Positions 17,820 to 25,935 of a stretch of DNA of 64,000 nt are shown here, one piece after another; position 1 is the stretch's first letter; each line of letters opens with the position of its first letter. The notes under the pieces are model-generated. The model had not been told where the DNA came from. It made no database searches and saw only the letters and a list, made by a program, of their open reading frames with translations. The stretch comes from Aestuariibaculum suncheonense (GTDB taxonomy: Bacteria; Bacteroidota; Bacteroidia; Flavobacteriales; Flavobacteriaceae): positions 503,559 through 567,558 of the forward strand of contig NZ_JACVXC010000002.1 of assembly GCF_014596935.1 (NCBI RefSeq), in the 5' to 3' direction. A program made the position numbers and the translations under genes.

Positions 17820-18011
17820 ATGATTGATGACATTTTTTTAAAACTTCAATTCGTATGTTCAAACAACATCTTCATACTCAACTTTTCTCTAACAAGGTAT
17901 TCACTATTTCAACACACAACTGTTATTCTTTTGTTAAAGAACAACTTACAAATGTTAATTAACATTTTTTGAGACAAGTAATTAGCACTTCAAATTTATT
18001 ATGAGATTGCG

Positions 18012-18019
18012 TAACTTTG
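18012..18019 (+). promoter_or_regulatory. Predicted mutS2 promoter -7 element
   Basis: TAACTTTG fully matches TAnnTTTG and puts the transcript start near 18025, 25 bases before the ATG at 18050. It overlaps the alternative start at 18017, which supports the shorter reading of mutS2. Confidence 0.5.
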
Positions 18020-18049
18020 CGTCTTTCGTATTCACATTTAAGACAAAGA

Positions 18050-20215
18050 ATGATTAACATTCACGACAAGACATTACAAGACTTAGAATTTCCAACCGTT
18101 TTACAACAAGTCAGCGAACATTGTATCACGCCACTTGGAAATGAAAGAGCTTTAGAAATAGCCCCTTACAGAAACAAAACAGAACTGTTAAACAGTTTGC
18201 AGTTAACTAACGAATATGTATCATCATTCGCCAACGATAACCGCATTCCCAACCACAGTTTCGAAACCATTTCGAAAGAAATCAAGCTTTTAAATATTGA
18301 AAACACCTTCTTAGAGGTTTTTAGTCTGAAGAAAATCGCGTCGATTTCAACCACCTCGAACGAGATAGTCTTATTCCTAAATAAGTTTGAAGAATACTAT
18401 CCGAATCTTAACGAATACGCATCTCACATCGAAGTGACTAAAATTGTTATCGATAAGATTAATGCTATTATAGACCGTTTTGGCGATATAAAAGACAATG
18501 CCTCGGATACCCTTTACGAATTACGACAGTCTATTAACAAAGTAAAAGGCCAAATAAACAGCAGTTTCGTTACGGCTTTAAACACATACAATGGATTAGA
18601 ATATTTAGACGACATTAGGGAGTCTGTTTTAGAAAACCGACGTGTATTGGCGGTGAAAGCCATGTACCGTCGAAAGGTAAAAGGGACTATTTTAGGAAGC
18701 AGCAAAACAGGTAGCATTGTATATATGGAGCCTGAAGCCACCCTGAAATATTCACGCGAACTGAATAATTTAGAATACGAAGAAAAGGAAGAAATCACAC
18801 GTATTTTAAAAGAAGTTACCGAATATATTCGTCCGTTTAATGAATTGTTTGCCAAGTATCAGGAATTTTTAATAACGATCGATGTGATTTCGGCAAAAGC
18901 CAAATACGCACAATCTTTAAACGCCATACTTCCCGAAATTAGCGAAGATCGCAGCATGTTCTTACGTGAGGCATATCACCCTTTACTTTACCTAAATAAT
19001 CTTAAAAAGAAAACGAAAACCTTCCCTCAAACTGTAGAATTAAAACAAGATAGTCGTATTATTGTTATTTCAGGACCTAATGCCGGAGGAAAAAGTATCA
19101 CTTTAAAAACCGTTGGATTATTACAGGTCATGCTACAAAGTGGAATGCTTATTCCGGTTCATGAACGCAGTAAAGCCAGTCTGTTTGACCGGGTAATGAG
19201 TGATATTGGAGACAACCAGTCGATAGAAAATCATTTAAGTACGTATAGCTACCGATTAAAACAGATGAATTATTTCCTAAGGAAATGCAACAAAAACACT
19301 CTGTTTTTAATTGATGAGTTTGGTACGGGAAGTGACCCTGAATTAGGTGGTGCTCTGGCCGAAACATTTTTAGAGGAATTCTATCACCGTGAAGCTTTCG
19401 GAATTATTACCACGCATTATTCCAATTTAAAGATATTAGCCAACGAATTACCAAACATGCTAAATGCCAATATGCTTTTTGACGAGCGCACTTTAGAACC
19501 GCTTTTCAAATTAGTTATTGGTCAGGCCGGAAGTAGTTTTACGTTTGAAGTGGCTCAGAAAAACGGTATCCCTTTCGGGTTAATTAACCGTGCTAAGAAG
19601 AAAATTGAGCGCAGTAAAGTCCGTTTTGATGCCACGATAGCTAAACTTCAAAAAGAACGCTCTAAACTTGAAAAAACAGGCGAATCTTTAAAACTGAATG
19701 AGAAAAAGAAAATTGAAGAAGCCGATAAACTGGAAGAAATCAATAATCGTATTCAAAAGAAACTTGAAAGCTACCAGGAACTTTACGATAGCAACCAGCG
19801 TTTAATTTACATCGGACAAAAAGTTGATGATTTAGCCGACAAGTATTTCAACAACAAACAAAAACGTGCCTTAATGGACGAGTTATTCAAGTTGGTTCAG
19901 GTTGAAAATTCAAAACGTCAAAAAGTCACAAAAAAGGAAAAACAACAAATAAAAGCCAAAGAAAACAAGGTTAAAAAAGAAGTTGAGAAAAAGGTTGAAA
20001 TGATTCGCGAAAAGAAAAAAGAAGCGAAACAGAAAGCTATTGAAGCTCCAAAGCCAAAACCTATTTTAACCATTGGCGATCGTGTACGCCTAGAAGACGG
20101 TCGTGCGATTGGAACTATTGATAAAATTGAGAAAAATAAAGCCGTAGTTAACTACGGTATTTTCACCACAAATGTAAGTTTAGACCAGTTAGAACTTGTT
20201 GAACGCATAAAGTAG
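18050..20215 (+). CDS. mutS2: Endonuclease MutS2 / DNA mismatch repair-family ATPase
   Basis: I take the ATG at 18050 (MINIHDKTLQDLEF...), 11 codons inside the longest frame, because it matches the family's usual start and follows the promoter. The 721-residue protein has the MutS core and clamp (about 1-310), the ABC-type ATPase with Walker A SGPNAGGKS near residue 345, the signature segment ENHLSTYSYRLKQ and Walker B FLIDEFGTGSDP. A coiled coil follows (about 530-680, Lys/Glu rich). The C-terminal Smr nuclease domain of canonical MutS2 seems to be absent: the protein ends in a KOW-like segment (GDRVRLEDGRAIGTIDKI). It may act in recombination control or ribosome rescue, as known for MutS2 relatives. 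Confidence 0.9.
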   Translation: MINIHDKTLQDLEFPTVLQQVSEHCITPLGNERALEIAPYRNKTELLNSLQLTNEYVSSFANDNRIPNHSFETISKEIKLLNIENTFLEVFSLKKIASISTTSNEIVLFLNKFEEYYPNLNEYASHIEVTKIVIDKINAIIDRFGDIKDNASDTLYELRQSINKVKGQINSSFVTALNTYNGLEYLDDIRESVLENRRVLAVKAMYRRKVKGTILGSSKTGSIVYMEPEATLKYSRELNNLEYEEKEEITRILKEVTEYIRPFNELFAKYQEFLITIDVISAKAKYAQSLNAILPEISEDRSMFLREAYHPLLYLNNLKKKTKTFPQTVELKQDSRIIVISGPNAGGKSITLKTVGLLQVMLQSGMLIPVHERSKASLFDRVMSDIGDNQSIENHLSTYSYRLKQMNYFLRKCNKNTLFLIDEFGTGSDPELGGALAETFLEEFYHREAFGIITTHYSNLKILANELPNMLNANMLFDERTLEPLFKLVIGQAGSSFTFEVAQKNGIPFGLINRAKKKIERSKVRFDATIAKLQKERSKLEKTGESLKLNEKKKIEEADKLEEINNRIQKKLESYQELYDSNQRLIYIGQKVDDLADKYFNNKQKRALMDELFKLVQVENSKRQKVTKKEKQQIKAKENKVKKEVEKKVEMIREKKKEAKQKAIEAPKPKPILTIGDRVRLEDGRAIGTIDKIEKNKAVVNYGIFTTNVSLDQLELVERIK

Positions 20216-20250
20216 TTCAATAAGTTTTATCTTTTTTATACCTTTAAAGC

Positions 20251-20670
20251 ATGAAGGTCGCTATCCCAGAAAACAAACAACTCATTCTTTTCGATGGCGT
20301 TTGCAATTTGTGTAATTCCAGCGTAAAATTCATTATTAAACACGATAAGAAAAATAGATTCTTATTTACTGCGCTGCAAAGCGACATTGGAACACAAATT
20401 ATAAAAGACTACAATATAGACACTTCAAAAACCGATTCCATTCTGCTTTACTCTCCTGAAAAAGGCATCACTTACAAATCTACAGCGGCTTTAAAAATCG
20501 CTTCGCATTTAAACTTTCCGATAAATATTCTATCGGCATTTCTAATTATACCGGCATTTATTAGAAACTGGGTTTATGATATGATTGCCAAAAACAGATA
20601 CAAATGGTTTGGTAAAAAAGAATCGTGCATGGTTCCAACACCAGAACTGAAAAGTAAATTTTTGGAATAA
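20251..20670 (+). CDS. DCC-family thiol-disulfide oxidoreductase (DUF393)
   Basis: The 139-residue protein has the diagnostic D-G-V-C-N-L-C at 15-21, a thioredoxin-like CxxC with the preceding Asp. The remaining fold carries FTALQSDIGTQI and the helical KSTAALKIASHL segment. DCC proteins are predicted redox enzymes; substrates are mostly unknown. It follows mutS2 by 35 bases and ends two bases from the convergent YiiX-like gene, with no terminator in between. Confidence 0.87.
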   Translation: MKVAIPENKQLILFDGVCNLCNSSVKFIIKHDKKNRFLFTALQSDIGTQIIKDYNIDTSKTDSILLYSPEKGITYKSTAALKIASHLNFPINILSAFLIIPAFIRNWVYDMIAKNRYKWFGKKESCMVPTPELKSKFLE

Positions 20671-20672
20671 TC

Positions 20673-21287
20673 TTAAAGTATCCCTAAGATTTTAATCTTT
20701 TTTGAAAGCGACATTCCTCCGGGATTACAACCGGGCTGTCCTTCTGGGACTTCCATGTTCAGTTTCTTAAAATAATCTTCCCATACTTCAAAATACACAT
20801 CAGAACCTAGGGCTTTATAAGTCATAGGAAAGAGTTTAAAAAATGGCTTGCCATTCGCATCTAAAAAGCAGTCGTAAATCAACTCAGAACAATAGTACTT
20901 ATCATTATCGTATAAATAATTCACATCGTAAGGCTTCCCTAATTGCCTTTTTCCAAAATCGATAGCCTTTGGAATCAAGTTTTGATAACGTTTTTTTAAT
21001 CGACCAACAAACATCGGTAAATCAGTTTTTGAAACAAAATCCTTGTAAGGAGTTAAAGCAACCTCTGTTCCTGCCGCTTCCAAAATAAAACGCTCATTAC
21101 CCTGAATAACCACCATTCCCATATGATTAAAATCAAGACCTTTGTAGCCTTCAGTTACCTGTTTTATCGCATCACATAACGGCCCACAATCAATCGACTG
21201 AAAAATTAAATCGCCGTTTTGCAAGTCAATAGTTTGAGTATTTCCTTTGAAAAAAAATAGCAGTATTGGTAAGAATAAAAATCGCAT
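20673..21287 (-). CDS. Secreted YiiX/YebB-like NlpC/P60-superfamily cysteine hydrolase
   Basis: The 204-residue protein has a short signal peptide (residues 1-16) and the permuted papain-like fold of the C92/YiiX group. The catalytic His is in FNHMGMVV (His55) and the nucleophile in YYCSELIYD (Cys133), in the His-before-Cys order of permuted members. LQNGDLIFQS at 22-31 is the typical start of the domain. Such enzymes cut amide bonds of peptidoglycan or lipid-linked substrates; the actual target here is unknown. It is on the same strand as the sulfurtransferase and symporter genes upstream, at short gaps, suggesting an operon. Confidence 0.85.
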   Translation of the reverse strand: MRFLFLPILLFFFKGNTQTIDLQNGDLIFQSIDCGPLCDAIKQVTEGYKGLDFNHMGMVVIQGNERFILEAAGTEVALTPYKDFVSKTDLPMFVGRLKKRYQNLIPKAIDFGKRQLGKPYDVNYLYDNDKYYCSELIYDCFLDANGKPFFKLFPMTYKALGSDVYFEVWEDYFKKLNMEVPEGQPGCNPGGMSLSKKIKILGIL

Positions 21288-21308
21288 CAGTTAATTTCTA
21301 ATTACTTT

Positions 21309-22127
21309 TTAACTTTTGGTAAGACTTCCCCACTCGGTCCACGAACCATCGTAAACAGAGATATTCTTGTACCCACTAAGCTCTGCTCCTAAAGCCAAAA
21401 CACAAGCAGTAATTCCTGAGCCACAAGAGAAAATAATAGGTTCATTCTTCTCGGCTAAATTAGAAAACATAGCTTCAATTTCGGTTGTTGGTTTTAATTC
21501 GCCATCCTGTAGTAAATCGGTAAACGGTAGATTTACCGAATTTGGAATGGTTCCCATACGCAATCCTTCACGAGGTTCTGGCTCTTCGCAATTGAAACGT
21601 TCTTGGGAACGTGCATCAATAATCGTATGGGTTTTGTTTGCTGACGCGTTTTTCATGTCCTCAAAGAACTTCATGCTTTCAGGATGTAATTCCGCTATAA
21701 AATCCCCAGCCTGTCCGGAATATGGTGTCATAGCTTCCGTTGGATAATTCACTTTGTTCCATGATGGAAATCCTCCACTTAAAACCGCCACATTATCATG
21801 TCCAAATGCTTTAAATAACCACCACACCCGAGCCGATGAATAAATGCCTTTGTCGTCGTAGACTACAATAGCGCTATTGTTGTTGATTCCTAAAGCTTGC
21901 GCTTCTCGTTCAAATTGTTCTGCTGAAGGAAACGTACTTGGGAATGTCGCACCAACTTCACTAAACTTATTTTTTATATCGAAAAATCTCGTATTTGGAA
22001 TTTGCTCTTGAAAAGCATCGAAAGTCTTATTGATGGTTCCGTCTAAAATCACTAGATTTTCAGCATCTAAACGTTTATAAAGCCAATCGACTGTTACTGC
22101 TGACTCTTTTAAAACAAGTTTGGCCAT
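21309..22127 (-). CDS. Two-domain sulfurtransferase (thiosulfate/3-mercaptopyruvate type)
   Basis: Two rhodanese domains cover this 272-residue cytosolic protein. The N-terminal one (about 15-125, ending VLSGGFPSWN) lacks the active cysteine. The C-terminal one has the loop C-G-S-G-I-T with Cys235. The CGSG(V/I)TA form is the one usual in 3-mercaptopyruvate sulfurtransferases, whereas rhodaneses carry CRxGxT; I therefore favour mercaptopyruvate as donor. It lies two bases after the symporter gene on the same strand. Confidence 0.9.
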   Translation of the reverse strand: MAKLVLKESAVTVDWLYKRLDAENLVILDGTINKTFDAFQEQIPNTRFFDIKNKFSEVGATFPSTFPSAEQFEREAQALGINNNSAIVVYDDKGIYSSARVWWLFKAFGHDNVAVLSGGFPSWNKVNYPTEAMTPYSGQAGDFIAELHPESMKFFEDMKNASANKTHTIIDARSQERFNCEEPEPREGLRMGTIPNSVNLPFTDLLQDGELKPTTEIEAMFSNLAEKNEPIIFSCGSGITACVLALGAELSGYKNISVYDGSWTEWGSLTKS

Positions 22128-22129
22128 AC

Positions 22130-23452
22130 CTATGATTTCTTTAAATTATCGTCCCAGTTTTTCACACGAGGTTCGTGTAATTTACCTAAAGATTTAGCTA
22201 CCAATACCGATACGGTTGCGTCACCGGTTACATTTACAACGGTTCTACACATATCTAGAGGTCGGTCTACCGCAAAAATAAGCGCTAATCCTATAGGCAA
22301 TAATTCTGCTGGAAACCCGATGGATTCCAGTACAATAACCAACATTACCATTCCGGCACTTGGCACAGCTGCACTTCCTATAGATGCCAATAAGGCTGTT
22401 GCCACAATAACTAATTGATTAGAAAAGGTTAAACCTTCTGGCCATATAACTTGCATGATAAACACCGCAGCGATACCCTGATATAAACTGGTACCATCCA
22501 TATTTACTGTGGCACCAACCGGCAATACAAAACCAGAAACTTCTTTGTCAACACCAAGATGCTCTTCTACTCGCTCCATAGTTACAGGTAAGGTTGCCGC
22601 ACTAGAACTTGTTGAAAATGCTAAAAGTTGCGCTGGGCTAATTTGTTGTAAAAACCACAATGGTGATTTTTTAGCGTAAATACTTACCAATAACAAGTAG
22701 AACCCAATCATAATCATTAAACCACCAACTACGCAACCTGCATAGTATAATAGTTTAATTAATATCTCAATATCATCGAAAGCTATAATGACATTTGCCA
22801 ACAATGCAAATACCGCATACGGGGCGAAAAGCATTATTAAATCCACCATTTTCATAACGACTTCATTCAGAGAATCAAAGAATTTAATGAGCGGTTTTGC
22901 CTTTTTTTCAGGAATTAACAACAGACAAATCCCCACAAACATAGCGAAGAAAATAACCTGTAACATAGAAGCTTCGGCAAACGATTGAAAAATATTACTC
23001 GGAAAAATATCGACTAAAGCCTGTAGTGGTCCTGCATCTTTTTGAGCGCTTGCTTTGGTTAGCTTATCAACTACACCTGCATCGTTTTCATATTTAGCCT
23101 TAATTTTTTCAATGGTATCCTGAGGCATTCCAACACCTGGTCTCACGGTATTTACAATACCTAAACCAATGATTATAGCTACTAAAGTGGTAAAAATATA
23201 AATACTAATGGTACGCAATCCCATTGATTTAATTTTGGAAATGTCTTTTAAATCTGAAATTCCTTTAATTAAAGACGCCAGGATTAACGGAACTGCAATT
23301 AACTTTAAAAGATTGATAAAGATGGTTCCGAAAGGCGCAACCCAGTCGGTTACAAACCCTTTTCCGCCATCAATACCGTTCATGATGAATCCGAAAATGA
23401 TACCCAGAACCATACCTATTATAATCTTCCAGTGTAATGCTAGTTTTTTCAT
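22130..23452 (-). CDS. Dicarboxylate/amino acid:cation symporter (DAACS family)
   Basis: The 440-residue protein has the eight-helix, two-hairpin build of glutamate/aspartate transporters. The serine-rich re-entrant loop AFSTSSSAATLPVTM, the substrate/ion motif NMDGTSLYQG (TM7) and DRPLDMCRTVVNVTGDA (TM8) are all intact. It imports glutamate, aspartate or C4-dicarboxylates with Na+ or H+. It has a long loop between TM3 and TM4 (residues 105-155). It is the first gene of a probable three-gene unit with the sulfurtransferase and the YiiX-like hydrolase. A large hairpin lies in its upstream region at 23630-23664. Confidence 0.93.
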   Translation of the reverse strand: MKKLALHWKIIIGMVLGIIFGFIMNGIDGGKGFVTDWVAPFGTIFINLLKLIAVPLILASLIKGISDLKDISKIKSMGLRTISIYIFTTLVAIIIGLGIVNTVRPGVGMPQDTIEKIKAKYENDAGVVDKLTKASAQKDAGPLQALVDIFPSNIFQSFAEASMLQVIFFAMFVGICLLLIPEKKAKPLIKFFDSLNEVVMKMVDLIMLFAPYAVFALLANVIIAFDDIEILIKLLYYAGCVVGGLMIMIGFYLLLVSIYAKKSPLWFLQQISPAQLLAFSTSSSAATLPVTMERVEEHLGVDKEVSGFVLPVGATVNMDGTSLYQGIAAVFIMQVIWPEGLTFSNQLVIVATALLASIGSAAVPSAGMVMLVIVLESIGFPAELLPIGLALIFAVDRPLDMCRTVVNVTGDATVSVLVAKSLGKLHEPRVKNWDDNLKKS

Positions 23453-23629
23453 CTGTTGATGTTTATTTGTTTTTAATTGTCAGATGGAATGCCCTTAATT
23501 ACCATATCGTTTATTTTGTTCTTATTATTAATGGGCATTTCATACTAAATAATTTCTTCTGTTTGGGATGAAGTTACTAAATATTATTAAAATGAATCGG
23601 AGCCATAGCCCCGATTGAAGTGATATCCT

Positions 23630-23664
23630 TTTTATGCCTTAAACAGAAAGGTTAAGGCGTAAAA
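23630..23664 (-). other. Stable hairpin between aroC and the symporter gene
   Basis: Arms 23630-23642 and 23652-23664 form a 13-bp stem with a single G-T pair and a nine-base loop. There is no T-run on the minus strand after the stem, so it is not a classical terminator. It lies 178 bases before the symporter start and could be a transcript leader structure or a 3' stabiliser of aroC mRNA. Confidence 0.5.
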
Positions 23665-23689
23665 AGATTTAACGGAAAGCGGGAAACAG

Positions 23690-24754
23690 CTACAAATGCA
23701 AAGCTCTGTTCTGTAACCAGAAATCAGCAATAACCAGTGCTGCCATGGCCTCTACAATAGGCACCGCACGTGGCACTACACAAGGATCGTGACGCCCTTT
23801 ACCTTGCATTTCTACGGTGTTTCCGTCTTTATCTATAGTCTCGTATTTTTGAATAAGTGTTGCTACTGGTTTAAAAGCTACGTTGAAATAAATATCCATG
23901 CCGTTGCTTATACCACCTTGAATTCCACCTGAGTAGTTTGTTTTGGTCGATCCGTCGTTATTAAACGCATCGTTATGGTCGCTGCCGTACATGGTGCTCC
24001 CCTCGAAACCACTCCCATATTCGAAGCCTTTCACCGCATTGATAGATAGCATGGCTTTACCCAACTCGGCGTGTAATTTATCGAATACCGGTTCGCCTAA
24101 ACCAACAGGCACATTTTTAATCACACAGGTTACAACACCGCCAACCGTATCTCCCTTTGAGCGCACATCTTTAATGTAAGACTCCATTTTTGCTGCCATA
24201 TCGGCATCTGGGCATCTTACGATATTCGATTCTATTTGCGTTAAATCTAACTCGGTGTAGGGTTTATCTAATTTCATGGTTCCTACCGCCGATACGTAAG
24301 CCGTAAACTCGATGTCCTTCAGCATTTGTTTTGCTACAGCACCGGCAACTACGCGGCTTGCAGTTTCACGTGCCGAGCTACGTCCGCCTCCACGGTAGTC
24401 TCTAAATCCGTATTTTTTATCATAAACGTAATCGGCATGGCTTGGACGATAACTATCCTTGATATGCGAGTAATCATGAGATTTCTGATTGGTGTTTTCA
24501 ATCACAAACCCAATGGATGTTCCCGTTGTTTTTCCTTCGAATATTCCGGAATGAAACTTTACGGTATCCGGCTCTTTACGCTGAGTTACAATTGCCGATT
24601 GTCCTGGCTTTCTACGATCTAATTCATTTTGAATTGCCTCTAAATCTAACTCAATTCCTGAAGGGCAACCATCGATAACCCCACCTAATGCAGGACCATG
24701 AGATTCGCCATAAGTTGATAGTGTAAACAGTTTTCCGAAGGAATTTCCCGCCAT
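23690..24754 (-). CDS. aroC: Chorismate synthase
   Basis: The 354-residue protein matches the family end to end. Marks are [20 protein letters not shown] at the N-terminus, RRKPGQS, the [22 protein letters not shown] block and the late GIQGGISNG and [13 protein letters not shown]. It converts 5-enolpyruvylshikimate-3-phosphate to chorismate using reduced FMN, the last shared step of aromatic amino acid synthesis. It is the only shikimate-pathway gene in the window. Confidence 0.97.
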   Translation of the reverse strand: MAGNSFGKLFTLSTYGESHGPALGGVIDGCPSGIELDLEAIQNELDRRKPGQSAIVTQRKEPDTVKFHSGIFEGKTTGTSIGFVIENTNQKSHDYSHIKDSYRPSHADYVYDKKYGFRDYRGGGRSSARETASRVVAGAVAKQMLKDIEFTAYVSAVGTMKLDKPYTELDLTQIESNIVRCPDADMAAKMESYIKDVRSKGDTVGGVVTCVIKNVPVGLGEPVFDKLHAELGKAMLSINAVKGFEYGSGFEGSTMYGSDHNDAFNNDGSTKTNYSGGIQGGISNGMDIYFNVAFKPVATLIQKYETIDKDGNTVEMQGKGRHDPCVVPRAVPIVEAMAALVIADFWLQNRALHL

Positions 24755-24979
24755 GTCTAAAAATTTTGTTTGCTAAAGTAAATTTATTCTGAGAGATACG
24801 AAAATGAAATTGCATGAAACACACACAAAAAGCAGGAATAACTGATAACACAACCTTAACAATAAACTGATATTTAAATAAATACCAGATAATGATTAGA
24901 TAATATATGTTCCCGTATTTTACAATAAACTTCCTCGTTGTTAACATTAAAGGTATTAAAAGAAGCCTTTGTTCTATTT

Positions 24980-25018
24980 CGAGGCAAGCCTCGGAACATT
25001 TTAATCTCGATTATCGAG
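24980..25018 (+). other. Two small hairpins in the leader of the LpxH-like gene
   Basis: CGAGGC (24980-24985) pairs with GCCTCG (24988-24993), and CTCGA (25006-25010) pairs with TCGAG (25014-25018). Both lie within 55 bases of the TTG start at 25035, in an otherwise AT-rich leader. No other feature is seen in the 280-base gap from aroC. Confidence 0.45.
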
Positions 25019-25034
25019 TAAATATTATAAACAC

Positions 25035-25880
25035 TTGAAGATTAAACGAAAAATAGAAATCGCCGTAATATCAGATGTGCATTTGGGCACCTACGGCTGC
25101 CACGCCAAACAGCTGTTAACTTATTTGAACAGTATTAACCCTAAAACATTAATTTTAAACGGCGATATTATTGATGTCTGGCAATTTAGCAAGCGCTACT
25201 TCCCTAAATCGCACTTAAAAGTCATTAAAAAAATCATGGATATGGCGGCTGATGGTATCGAGATTATTTACATTACAGGTAATCACGACGAAATGCTTCG
25301 CAAATTTAGTGGCACAACCATTGGAAATATTTCTATTGTTGATAAACTAGTTATGGAACTAAATGGTAAAAAAGCATGGTTTTTTCACGGTGATGTGTTT
25401 GATGTTTCTATTCAAAATGCTAAGTGGCTAGCTAAACTTGGAGGTTATGGTTACGATTTGTTAACCCTACTAAACCGCGGAGTAAACTGGTATTTGGATA
25501 AACGTGGCAAAGAACGTTATTCGTTATCCAAAAAAGTTAAAAACGGTGTGAAAGGTGCTGTAAAATATATTGATGACTACGAAAAAACCATATCTGATTT
25601 AGCCATTGAAAATGGTTACGATTATGTGGTTTGCGGACATATTCATCAACCTAAAATGGAGTATATCGAGAATAAACACGGAAAAACTGTTTATCTTAAT
25701 TCTGGTGATTGGGTTGAAAATTTTACCGCTCTGGAATACCAATTTAAGCGTTGGAAAATCTACAATTATAATAACGATAAACTGGCGCCCTTTTATCCTG
25801 ACGAAGAGTTCGAAGACAAAGAAATTAAAGACTTAATTGCTGCTATTACGATTGTGGAACAGCAAAAAAAGAAATCTTAA
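25035..25880 (+). CDS. LpxH-like UDP-2,3-diacylglucosamine diphosphatase / calcineurin-type phosphoesterase
   Basis: The 281-residue protein starts at a TTG directly before KIKRKIEIAVISDVHLG, which suits the fold. Metal-binding motifs are SDVHLG, LNGDIIDVW, YITGNHDE, FFHGDVFD and CGHIHQP, the five blocks of calcineurin-like phosphoesterases. In Bacteroidota such proteins are usually assigned to the LpxH step of lipid A synthesis (UDP-diacylglucosamine to lipid X), and the size suits this. The catalytic fold is certain; the substrate is by family. It is convergent with the FAD/Fe-S gene. Confidence 0.85.
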   Translation: MKIKRKIEIAVISDVHLGTYGCHAKQLLTYLNSINPKTLILNGDIIDVWQFSKRYFPKSHLKVIKKIMDMAADGIEIIYITGNHDEMLRKFSGTTIGNISIVDKLVMELNGKKAWFFHGDVFDVSIQNAKWLAKLGGYGYDLLTLLNRGVNWYLDKRGKERYSLSKKVKNGVKGAVKYIDDYEKTISDLAIENGYDYVVCGHIHQPKMEYIENKHGKTVYLNSGDWVENFTALEYQFKRWKIYNYNNDKLAPFYPDEEFEDKEIKDLIAAITIVEQQKKKS

Positions 25881-25935
25881 GCTTTTAATAGAATTAAGAC
25901 TTGATTTGGATGTCTAAAAAATCAAATATCCCTAA

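Larger units (their letters stand above)
17677..18049. other. Non-coding interval between miaE and mutS2 with hairpins and a palindrome
   Basis: This 373-base gap has no convincing gene; a 70-codon frame from a TTG at 17760 has no recognisable protein character. It holds two adjacent hairpins (arms 17771-17781/17790-17800, and CAAACT 17801-17806 with AGTTTG 17814-17819), neither with a clear T-run. TTCTTT...AAAGAA forms a further small repeat near 17930. A perfect 18-bp palindrome AAATGTTAATTAACATTT is at 17950-17967, and a promoter element at 18012-18019. Confidence 0.65.

Noticed and set aside
17760-17972. A 70-codon open frame from a TTG between miaE and mutS2
   Set aside because: It has no protein character, uses a rare start and covers the hairpins and the palindrome; I treat the interval as non-coding.
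18017-18049. Eleven extra N-terminal codons for MutS2
   Set aside because: The extension would begin inside the promoter element TAACTTTG and is absent from the usual family start MINIHDKTL.
24651-24947. A 98-codon frame on the minus strand overlapping the aroC start
   Set aside because: It is out of frame with aroC and covers its first residues; the non-overlapping part is Ile/Tyr-rich AT noise.
25901-25925. Inverted repeat TTGATTT/AAATCAA between the convergent LpxH-like and FAD genes
   Set aside because: Seven AT-rich pairs with an eleven-base loop are too weak to call a terminator.
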